Source: SM1-73 sp964588305
GTDB taxonomy: Bacteria; Zixibacteria; MSB-5A5; SM1-73
Length of the DNA: 64,000 nucleotides
Reading direction: 5' to 3'
Assembly (NCBI GenBank): GCA_964588305.1
Contig: CAZPOP010000015.1
Location: forward strand, 1-64,000
Both the position numbers and the translations under genes were made by a program. This document shows, piece by piece, positions 43,720 through 51,794 of the stretch (its first letter is position 1; the number at the start of each line of letters is the position of its first letter). Below the pieces are notes generated by a model. The model was given only the letters and a program-made list of their open reading frames with translations, made no database searches and had not been told where the DNA came from.

Positions 43720-45132
43720 TCACACAAAGCTTTTCCCGTCTACTTCATTGGTGTTTTGCCGTCCCATCAGTTCCAGAATGGAGGGAAAGATGTCGGCGGT
43801 TCTCACCCTTCTGGATTGGATTTTGGTGTTTATGAACAGGGGAACCAACATATGCTCTCGGTGAAGTGAGCCGTGAGAGGCCTTATGTTTGGGCCACTCA
43901 AATCGAGCCCTGAGATCGAATCCCTTTTTGGCACTCAGGATTATGTCGCCCGATCTTCGCGATCTGAAAATCTGAATAAGCTGCATCAAAGCATCGGGAT
44001 GGTCGGAATCGCAGGTACACTCTAAGCTAGTATATTCGTCAAGCTTCTGGGGAAGGACTTCATAGCCGAACGGATCCTCTCCCTCGACCGAATACTCGAT
44101 CTGCCCGTTGGTGTAGTGGATTCTCGCCTTGCCCCCGTTATGGTGAACCTGAACGCCTCCATCTTCGTCAGCGGTGGCGACTAAGTCGATCTCGGGCGAA
44201 TGTACCAGATCATCAAGAAGCTTAGCGTGACTTTTCTCCAACTCGTCAGAATAGATTCTTCCTCCCCAGTCCCGGTGGTTTTTCAAATAAACGTGGGCCA
44301 TGGAATTCCCCGAGACCATCACCGCCGCCTTTGTCCGCTTGCGCGTGATTCTGGGGTAGTGCAGTGCCCGGTAGCCTCTTTTATCAAAGAAATCAACCAG
44401 ATCCACGTGAGTGTGAGTCGAGGTCAATCCATGATCGCTGGTAAGGATCAACAAGGTTTGGTCAGAGATTCCTTCCCTTTTCAGATGCCCGACGATCTTT
44501 CCCATGAACTGGTCGATCTTCAGGTAGGCGTCCAAAACCTTTTTGGAGAACGGGTGGCTGAAATGAGAGAGGCAATCGACTGCGGGAAAGAGGGCAAAAA
44601 TCAACTCAGGTTTTTTGCTTATGGCTTTGGACAGATATTTGTGACTGGCGCAGTCCACCACCTGCCACGCCGACGTCAGATGGACCAGGACATAATACCA
44701 GACCTTGGAGAATCTGGTAAGGTTATTCGTCGGTTTGACGCCCCTGTTCAGGTGGTTGAAGATGTTGACGGAATCTTTGAAGATCTCAAAAAGCGTTAGT
44801 TTGTCCTTGTTCAAATCGGAGTTGAAGAAAGGAGCCTCCACTCCCATGTAGCTTCTTTTGCTTTTCAGGCTTAGTCTGTTTCGATTGCTCTCCGTTTTAT
44901 CAAGCCATCTGATTCCGGGCAGATCGACCGTTCCGGGATAACATCCGGTTAGAATGGGAGCATATGCCGGCCCTGTGGTGGAAGGGAAGACGGTGACAGC
45001 TTTAGCGTGGCTTCCGGGCTCCAGTAAATATCTCTGGATATTGGGCAGATCCCCTCTTTTCATCATCATTTCCATCGCGTCCGGCCGGGCCCCATCGATC
45101 AAGAATACTATGCAATGTTCGAATCGTCTCAT
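43720..45132 (-). CDS. Alkaline phosphatase-superfamily phosphodiesterase
   Basis: A 470-residue type I phosphodiesterase/nucleotide pyrophosphatase-like protein. The metal site begins with VFLIDGARPDAM (Asp13). The nucleophile Thr lies in FPSTTGPAYAPILTGCYPG (Thr52/Thr53). Further ligands are in PAVDCLSHF, LTSDHGLTSTHTHVDL and SHGSLHREHMLVPLF. There is no signal peptide, so it is probably cytoplasmic or membrane-associated. It leads the three-gene run with the radical SAM and flippase-like genes. Substrate unknown; phosphoethanolamine, phosphoglycerol or nucleotide esters are possible. Confidence 0.85.
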   Translation of the reverse strand: MRRFEHCIVFLIDGARPDAMEMMMKRGDLPNIQRYLLEPGSHAKAVTVFPSTTGPAYAPILTGCYPGTVDLPGIRWLDKTESNRNRLSLKSKRSYMGVEAPFFNSDLNKDKLTLFEIFKDSVNIFNHLNRGVKPTNNLTRFSKVWYYVLVHLTSAWQVVDCASHKYLSKAISKKPELIFALFPAVDCLSHFSHPFSKKVLDAYLKIDQFMGKIVGHLKREGISDQTLLILTSDHGLTSTHTHVDLVDFFDKRGYRALHYPRITRKRTKAAVMVSGNSMAHVYLKNHRDWGGRIYSDELEKSHAKLLDDLVHSPEIDLVATADEDGGVQVHHNGGKARIHYTNGQIEYSVEGEDPFGYEVLPQKLDEYTSLECTCDSDHPDALMQLIQIFRSRRSGDIILSAKKGFDLRARFEWPKHKASHGSLHREHMLVPLFINTKIQSRRVRTADIFPSILELMGRQNTNEVDGKSFV

Positions 45133-45699
45133 CGCCTCCTCAGAATCCCCCTAAAGGCAGCAAACATGGCACCTACGACCCCCATGCCCAGAGCAATGGA
45201 GCAGGTTTCCGGATGAGCATCCGGAGGTCAAACTCAAAACCTTATTATCGAAATACATCCGCCCTGCTGTTTTTTTCTCCCAATGATTAACCTGGGGATT
45301 TTTACCAAAGTTGTTGGTAAATCTAAGGATTCCCTTTGCAGTTTGTCAAGCAAAAAATGGGAGTGGGAGTGGGAGGAAAAGACGAGGTCGGGATTTATTA
45401 TTGAGGTTTGCACAGGTAAAGGAACAATTTACCTCTCCCTTGACACCTCGTTCCGAGAAATCTACGCCCGACACAAAGGCACGTCTTCTGTGTCTTGAGA
45501 TCGGGCGCTACGGCAGCTGTAGTGTCCGACATTTCTGTCGGACGTTCAAAGGCTTGAAAATGGAGATGTTCCATTGTTTATGCAAAAACCAATAATACGC
45601 TGGGGGCAGACTCAAGGGAACACCATGGACCGGCTCAGAGAGTACGACGGAGACCTCCTCCTGGAGGTATCTGACGATCCTTCTTAAGTTCCAAGGAAA
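45133..45699. other. Intergenic region with hairpins
   Basis: A 567-base region. The hairpins CCGGAT-gagc-ATCCGG (45209-45224) and GTCCGACA-tttc-TGTCGGAC (45524-45543) are visible. The first resembles CCGGAT-gca-ATCCGG at 50996-51010. A 35-codon open frame at 45580-45687 has no ribosome-binding site and I do not call it. The phosphodiesterase promoter should lie at the left end. Confidence 0.5.
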
Positions 45700-48450
45700 T
45701 CATGGGTCACAGCACCTAGGTTCCGATGCTCCCAGGAACAGGTAGTTGGCCAGACGCATCACGTCGGCTATGTCCACCGCTCCGTCACAGTTAGAATCCC
45801 CCTGCGAGTATGGCACCGGCGCAGATGCGCCCACGAAAAGATAGTTGACCAGACCCATCACGTCGGCCACGTCCAAGGCCCCGTCGCCGTAAGGAACATT
45901 GACGTCACCGCGGTAATCCAGTGGACGGATCTCGAGCGCATATTCCACCACTGTGTAGATAGGATACTCGGGCGCCCAAGGGTGAGTCTGTCGCTCGAAT
46001 TCATCCGGAACGTTCTGTTGGTAGAATATCTCCATGAGGTATTCGGGATCAAGGGAAGCCGGATAGTCCTGTATCCACCAACTTCCTCCCGGACTCATGG
46101 AATCCAAGCTGACAGCATAAATATCATGGGAGACGTTCCCGGCATCATTGTGGATGGTGGAATCGGTATGGGGAACAGGAGCGTGGGGTATGTATGCTCC
46201 ATCAAGCACCCTGCCTGATGCCCCCGTTTCGGCGTTATCCAAGAAGGGATCGGATAAGGCGAGCAGAAGCTCGGCGCCGTTGGCCCCTGCTACGGAAACG
46301 TAGTGTCCACCTACTCTCCACCAGAGGCCACCATCCCAATACCAGAAGCCCAGAAGAAGGATCACTCCGAAATCATTGCGTACCCAGAAATCCACCATAG
46401 AGAAGGTAGGCATCTGCCAGGTCCGTCCGCACAGAGTGTCGCTTAGCGTGCCTCCCTCCTGGAAAGTCTCGTTGGAAAGCCACACGTTGATGGCTCCTTC
46501 CAAATCCTCCACCCTGGTTCCCACACGGGAGGAATCGGTTCTACGACCGTCGGTATCCGTCTCCCAAGCTAGCCTTTCCACCAATTCACCCCAGGAAGGA
46601 AGTGGGAGTTGGGGACCAGGCACAAATGGCTGGGGCGTGGGAGGGGGCGCGCTGCCGGGAAACCACCCAGTTGCGGGATGATCAACGTTCCACATATCAT
46701 GGTCGTCAAATCCAATAAAAGGCGGATTTTCGTCCAAATAGTCTCTCACCAAAGGGAAAAGGTCGGTGCCGTCGCCGGGAAGCCCCGGCGGGATGTTGTA
46801 CTTGGAATCAAACCACCAGAAACAGTTGGCAATAGCGACCGGGCCGCAGAAACTCGGCTGTTGGGTCTCTGGATTCACCCATCCATCTTGCTCTTGATCG
46901 AAATCCGGCATGCCGCTCGGGGCGTAGTCTTCAAAAGGTGCCTCCCAATACCAGTGTTCCCTTATCGGGCAGATCATGACGGCATATTCAACTTCGGTCA
47001 CAAAAGTGCTTCCCGGAGGAGCCGGCTGGTAAAAGTCGACGAATTCGGCGGGGAAGTTTTCTCCGGTGTATTGACGCGGGAACTCCGGGTCAAACTCCAG
47101 GTAATTCGGCAGCCAAAAGGTCTGATTCCCCGGAGATGGAGATTCAAGACCGCTTTGATAGATGTCGTGGCATACGTACAAAGGGTCGTTGTGAAGGCTG
47201 TCCTCGTGCGGCGGTTGAGGATGATCGGGAGGGCGCACTCTACCAGGCCAGCCATATACGGCGGCATCCCTTGCCGGATCGCTGACTGCAATCTTGAGAC
47301 CTTCAGATTTTACTCCAGCCATGGTGACGAAATGGCCCCCTTCCCTCCACCAGTTTTCGCCGTCCCACCACCAGAAGCCCAGAAGAAGGATTATGTCCTG
47401 ACTTACCTCAAGCGATTCCTTCATTACGTAGAAATCGGGCATCTGCCAGGTGCTGGGATAGATCCAGTCCATCTGGTAGTTATCAAACAACTCCTCCAAT
47501 CCGGCCTGGACGTTCTGGACCTGCGTGCCGACCGATTCGGTCTGAACATAGGCCGCTATGGAATCTATCAGCGTGGTAATGCTCCACCCCAAGCTACTGC
47601 CCACACCCAACCACTCCAGGGAGTTGCCAATCGCCACCGGTGCGCAGTAGGCTGACCAGTCTGCTTGGTTTTGATCCACGTCCGGCATTCCGCTGGGCGC
47701 ATATCCGTTCTCCGTTTTCCAGTACCAATCAGTCTCGCATTCTATGGAGTAAGTCTGACCTTCCACCCTGGCCATCAGCCATCCCGGATCAGGATCTCGC
47801 CAAAACACGTTCCATTCGTGCCAGGGTGGGGAAAGGGGATCGTACCAGACCCATTGAAAACAGCTGTCCACCATGCTCTGCTGATCATCCATGGCTATGC
47901 CGGGGATGGTTCCATGAGTGCCGCAGAAATATTCTATGGTGAAGAAGAAAGGTTTGTTGACGCAGAACTCACCAGTGAAATCCACGCGTGCCCAGTCGGG
48001 GTAAAACGTGGTGATGGTTTGGACGGGAGAAACGTATATTATGGTCGATTCGGGCCCGTCGCAAATATCTGTGCCTACCTCCTGAATCCAGAACTTCAGT
48101 ACCACCGATTCAACTGCTGCATAATTATAAAGGAGCAACTCAACTCCGGTTATCTGGAAAGGATACGGATAGGGATAGGGAATGCCGCATGCTTCCGGAT
48201 CGCAATAAATCGAATTCTTGTCACCCGGATGCCAGTTAGGAAAAAAGGTAAGGGTGGTCCCGTCATCGTATTGAAAAACGCAGGATGCCTTTGAGCCAAG
48301 GATGGAAGAAGAGGGGAAGGTGAAGGTATCTTCACCTGCAATTCTCTGGACATTCGGCATGAGGGGAGAGGTCTCAGCGCGAGCCAACAGAAAACTCAGA
48401 AAAAATAACCCGCAGACCACAACCCAGATGGACAACCTTTCCTTCATCAT
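45700..48450 (-). CDS. Secreted double papain-like (C39-type) domain protein with dockerin
   Basis: About 916 residues from the ATG at 48450, which has AAGGAG five bases upstream. A signal peptide ends near LARA-ET. An N-terminal beta domain (~35-240) precedes two homologous cysteine-peptidase-like domains. Domain 1: Cys269 (YCAPVAIGN), His373 (GGHFVTMAG), Asp391 (SDPARD). Domain 2: Cys535 (FCGPVAIAN), His716 (GGHYVSVAG), Asp734 (SDPFLD). Each is preceded by YAPSGMPDxDQ. The C-terminus carries paired dockerin-like repeats (VPYGDGALDVAD, NCDGAVDIAD with NYLFLGA). The conserved Cys-His-Asp sets suggest both domains could be active. Substrate unknown. Confidence 0.85.
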   Translation of the reverse strand: MMKERLSIWVVVCGLFFLSFLLARAETSPLMPNVQRIAGEDTFTFPSSSILGSKASCVFQYDDGTTLTFFPNWHPGDKNSIYCDPEACGIPYPYPYPFQITGVELLLYNYAAVESVVLKFWIQEVGTDICDGPESTIIYVSPVQTITTFYPDWARVDFTGEFCVNKPFFFTIEYFCGTHGTIPGIAMDDQQSMVDSCFQWVWYDPLSPPWHEWNVFWRDPDPGWLMARVEGQTYSIECETDWYWKTENGYAPSGMPDVDQNQADWSAYCAPVAIGNSLEWLGVGSSLGWSITTLIDSIAAYVQTESVGTQVQNVQAGLEELFDNYQMDWIYPSTWQMPDFYVMKESLEVSQDIILLLGFWWWDGENWWREGGHFVTMAGVKSEGLKIAVSDPARDAAVYGWPGRVRPPDHPQPPHEDSLHNDPLYVCHDIYQSGLESPSPGNQTFWLPNYLEFDPEFPRQYTGENFPAEFVDFYQPAPPGSTFVTEVEYAVMICPIREHWYWEAPFEDYAPSGMPDFDQEQDGWVNPETQQPSFCGPVAIANCFWWFDSKYNIPPGLPGDGTDLFPLVRDYLDENPPFIGFDDHDMWNVDHPATGWFPGSAPPPTPQPFVPGPQLPLPSWGELVERLAWETDTDGRRTDSSRVGTRVEDLEGAINVWLSNETFQEGGTLSDTLCGRTWQMPTFSMVDFWVRNDFGVILLLGFWYWDGGLWWRVGGHYVSVAGANGAELLLALSDPFLDNAETGASGRVLDGAYIPHAPVPHTDSTIHNDAGNVSHDIYAVSLDSMSPGGSWWIQDYPASLDPEYLMEIFYQQNVPDEFERQTHPWAPEYPIYTVVEYALEIRPLDYRGDVNVPYGDGALDVADVMGLVNYLFVGASAPVPYSQGDSNCDGAVDIADVMRLANYLFLGASEPRCCDP

Positions 48451-49035
48451 TTCTCTCCTTCGCCACACGTTCAGCCCCGAAGCGCCCGCCTGGCCGTATG
48501 GACAGGATCAGTCCTTTTCCTTTAGTATCGGCGACTCAAGGTGAAAATTAATCGCACCTGAGGGCAAACCTGCCAGTTAAGAATCAGCCCGGCTTAGTTC
48601 GGAGCACCGGCAGGTACGCTGGAACCATATAAAACGATTCTCGGAAATCAGAAGAGCCCCTTCCGTATGATTTCGAAAACTTCGGTTGACACCTGCCGCC
48701 AGATGTCGAGCAAAGAGAAACCCTTTGAATCAACAACACAACAGACATCGTCTGATTCTGCGATCCTATCTTCAAAATAACTGATTTTCTGATTTTGTCA
48801 AGATGCTATCTTGAATTGAGCTGTCCACATGCCAACGATTGGTTGCATCAGAGGTATGGACGAGTAGGAAAACTGGAGGAGGGCAATGGTGATCTTTCTT
48901 GATATGTTGTTGCCGAGAAGCTTGGCCGCAGGGCAACGGGCCGCCTTTACTCCAAAAGGGGCGGCCGATAGCACGCAAAACTGCTCACCTTTGGCTTATT
49001 CGTTCCTACCTACCACCTGAGATCCGCAGCTGCTT
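48451..49035. other. Intergenic region with hairpin
   Basis: A 585-base region between two secreted-protein genes on the same strand. A strong stem GGCCGCC...GGCGGCC (48939-48966, extendable by TTT/AAA) lies 70 bases past the subtilase stop. It lacks a T-run on the minus strand, so termination is uncertain. No gene recognised. Confidence 0.5.
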
Positions 49036-50640
49036 TCACTCCACGCACCCTCTCTTGAGGATACCGCCCCCCAGGTACAGATAATTAGTCAAGTAGATTA
49101 TGTCACCTGTGTCAATGACGCAATCCCCGTTAGGGTCGCCGGCAGAAGGCGGGTCTGGCGGCACGCCGCCCAGAAAGAGATAGTTGATTAGATAAATCAA
49201 ATCGCCCGTATCGGCCAGACCGTCTCCGTTTGCATCTCCGTATACGTAAGTGTAACCGGCCGCCAGGATCAAAGCATTGAAGCAGTTTATTCTTCCGTGC
49301 CCCAGCTCGTAGCTTTTTCCGGTATCTATGTAGTAAACATAATTTCCAACCTTGTCTGCACTCTGTTCTACGATCTCCCTTATCTCATATGCATTGAAGT
49401 TGGGCTCCAGTGAAAGAATCAAGGAAGAGAGTCCGGAGACCATAGCGCAGGACATGGATGTTCCTCCGATGTAACCGTAATTCGTGGAGACGTAATAAGG
49501 TGGATCATTCAAGGTCACATGGTAATTGGGCATGGTGGAAAAGATATCGTTTTCATTCCAGGGAATGCCCTGACCCCCGGGGGCCGCCACGCATACGGAA
49601 GGACCGTAGTTGGAAAAGGTGGACAGAAGATCCTGGCAGTCCGTGGAGGACACGGCAATTACGTTCTGATAGGTGTCAGCGTAATGCGCAGGATAGATAA
49701 CTGGATCACCGAAACCGTTTCCCGCGGAAGAGACCAAAAGCACATTGTTGCTATCGGCATATCTGACCGCCGCCTCCTTGGTGGAGGATGGATACCCCCC
49801 CCCACTGTAATTTATCACCCTGGCTCCGTAATCCACCGCGTGCAGGACTCCGGATTTGAAGGTATTATGCGTCCCTACTCCCGAACTGTCGAAAACCTGG
49901 TTTATTAAGATGGTACAGCGCCAGTCCACGCCTGCTACTCCAATGCCATTATCGGTCATCGCTCCCAGAAGGCCGGTCACGTGCGTGCCGTGGCCGAATT
50001 TGTCCTTCACCCACTCTCCATCTCCGCTGAAGTCCTCTCCCAGGATGTATCTGGTAGGATCGATTAAATCTGAATGATACAAGAAATTCATCAACATCGG
50101 TATCCCGGAATCCAAAACCGAGATCAACACATCGGAACTTCCGACAGAGAGATCCCAGGCAGGCTGCACGTCAAGATCTGCCCCCGGGGTCCCTCCCGGC
50201 GGAATCTGGCCATAATTCCAAAGAGCCCACTGATAGCCATCTACAAAGTGGGGATCGTCCGGAGCATAGAGGGGGTAGTCGACCATATTGGGTTCAGCAA
50301 ATTCTATCAAATCGCTTGAATTCAGGTCTTGTATCACGTGAAAAATGTCCAAAGGGGAGGTAACCTCCAGCTTCCCCATCCGGACTTGATCCAGTCCTTG
50401 CACCATCTTGACCTGGCTCTCTGCAAATAGCTTCTCCAGATCGAAGAACTTTGCCTTCGTCTTGGCTTTGAACAGAATCTCCCCTTCCACATACTCCACT
50501 TCATCGCCTTTCCACATCCCCTTCATTATCCTCTTTCCGTTGAAGGTTGCAGCAGAAAGTGATTGGGCTTGACTCTCCGCAACGGGCAAAACGGAAAAGA
50601 TTATGCAGATCAGAGCTAAAATGATGAGCTTGTTTTTCAT
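49036..50640 (-). CDS. Subtilisin-like serine protease with dockerin-like tail
   Basis: A 534-residue secreted S8-family protease. Signal peptide to about residue 26 (SQAQS), propeptide-like region (~30-120), catalytic Asp177 (SVLDSGI), His217 (GHGTHVTG), oxyanion Asn308 (SSAGNG) and Ser395 (GGTSMSCAMVSG). The tail has two calcium repeats, GDANGDGLADTGDLIYLINYLFLGG and GDPNGDCVIDTGDIIYLTNYLYLGG. GGGAGG precedes the ATG. It is likely active outside the cell, with the tail acting as a binding or retention module. No partner cohesin gene other than the cohesin-like domains at 12-14 kb is in the window. Confidence 0.92.
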   Translation of the reverse strand: MKNKLIILALICIIFSVLPVAESQAQSLSAATFNGKRIMKGMWKGDEVEYVEGEILFKAKTKAKFFDLEKLFAESQVKMVQGLDQVRMGKLEVTSPLDIFHVIQDLNSSDLIEFAEPNMVDYPLYAPDDPHFVDGYQWALWNYGQIPPGGTPGADLDVQPAWDLSVGSSDVLISVLDSGIPMLMNFLYHSDLIDPTRYILGEDFSGDGEWVKDKFGHGTHVTGLLGAMTDNGIGVAGVDWRCTILINQVFDSSGVGTHNTFKSGVLHAVDYGARVINYSGGGYPSSTKEAAVRYADSNNVLLVSSAGNGFGDPVIYPAHYADTYQNVIAVSSTDCQDLLSTFSNYGPSVCVAAPGGQGIPWNENDIFSTMPNYHVTLNDPPYYVSTNYGYIGGTSMSCAMVSGLSSLILSLEPNFNAYEIREIVEQSADKVGNYVYYIDTGKSYELGHGRINCFNALILAAGYTYVYGDANGDGLADTGDLIYLINYLFLGGVPPDPPSAGDPNGDCVIDTGDIIYLTNYLYLGGGILKRGCVE

Positions 50641-51083
50641 CGGTCCTCCCGGCGGTTTATCTACGTTCCTTTATATATTAAACGTCACTTCAGTCAGAAA
50701 AGTGTATCGACGATTTGAAAAAAATCTTGATTTCATCAAGACGACCCGAAGGCTGTCATCTGAGTTCTATCAACTCACCTGATTCACTTAATGCGTCTGA
50801 TCCGCTTGACCCTGAGGCTTTTGTTTATTCTGGAGCACAGCCCTGTCGGCACGAGCCACGCATCTGATAACAGACAAACCCTCTTATCGGAAAAAACGCC
50901 AAGACGATCAACCTGCACCATCTCAGAAAACACTCCAGGAGTAATGAAAATCTCTTGGGCCCGCCAACCCCTTTTGGGACTTTAGTCTAGGCTCTCCGGA
51001 TGCAATCCGGTCCAGGTTCGACCAACAGTAATCTTACCCAGCCAGGTCAAAGAAGGGGGAATGGATGTCGACCCGGTAGAGAT
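50641..51083. other. Intergenic region, no gene seen
   Basis: A 443-base region. The hairpin CCGGAT-gca-ATCCGG (50996-51010) lies just past the THEP1 stop and may mark its transcript end. An AT-rich TAATATATAAA upstream of the subtilase is a possible -10 region without a clear -35. Confidence 0.45.
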
Positions 51084-51599
51084 TCACAGGGCCTTTTTCA
51101 GCTCTTTGGCCAGGGCCTTTAGTATCTCGTCCTGGTTCTCCTTGGTGACCTCGTAGATCTTGACATCGTCGCGTTCCTTCACCTTCTGGGCGAAGGGGTG
51201 GCGAGCCAGAGTGATGGTTCCCAGAACCGGGTTTTCCGCATCCAAAGCCTTCCACACCACTTCCTGGAACCGGGGGGACAAAAGCTCCATCTTGCCAATT
51301 TCATCTATCACCACCACCTTCTTCTCCACCAAACACAATTCGATCTCCGTGACTCCTATCCTGTTTAAGGTATGCACCCCCACTGCATATTTCCCCACCT
51401 TATGTCTGCTCTTGAAATTGCGATGAGCCAATATCCCTTTGAACCCGGACAAGGTAACCAGGGCGAAGCCCGTCCGCACGTTGTCTTCTCTTATCTCCTC
51501 GGTGTAGAATCCGCCTGCGGGGAGTTTCAATTTCTCGATAACCTTCTTTATGATGGTAGTTTTACCTACCCCTGGATGCCCTGTCAAAAGATAATTCAT
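51084..51599 (-). CDS. Nucleoside-triphosphatase, THEP1 type
   Basis: A 171-residue P-loop NTPase. It starts MNYLLTGHPGVGKTTIIKKV (Walker A at residues 7-14), has GFYTEEIRE, the Walker B VVVIDEIGKMELLS and GTITLARHPFAQKVKER. These are the THEP1/COG1618 hallmarks. Members hydrolyse NTPs in vitro; the cellular role is unclear and a link to RNA or nucleotide metabolism has been proposed. It follows the secreted beta-repeat protein by about 195 bases on the same strand. Confidence 0.9.
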   Translation of the reverse strand: MNYLLTGHPGVGKTTIIKKVIEKLKLPAGGFYTEEIREDNVRTGFALVTLSGFKGILAHRNFKSRHKVGKYAVGVHTLNRIGVTEIELCLVEKKVVVIDEIGKMELLSPRFQEVVWKALDAENPVLGTITLARHPFAQKVKERDDVKIYEVTKENQDEILKALAKELKKAL

Positions 51600-51794
51600 G
51601 TTAGGCCACCTCCGATCTCCCCTCAGGCTTTCCTATAATAAACGCAAAAGAAAGGACAACTGTCAAACAGAAAATTGTCACAAACCGAGAAAACCTCACT
51701 TGAGATATCCTCAGGCCTGTCACCGAAAATAGGGTCAAAGGTATCAAGAAAGGAGCCCACCCCTGAAAGACCCGACATCCTCCGACGTGCGACA

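Noticed and set aside
45580..45687. 35-codon frame on the plus strand ending DGDLLLEVSDDPS
   Set aside because: Protein-like in part but no ribosome-binding site, very short and no family; not called.
46609..47655. 348-codon open frame on the plus strand
   Set aside because: Antisense to the double C39-like/dockerin gene, with no recognisable domains.
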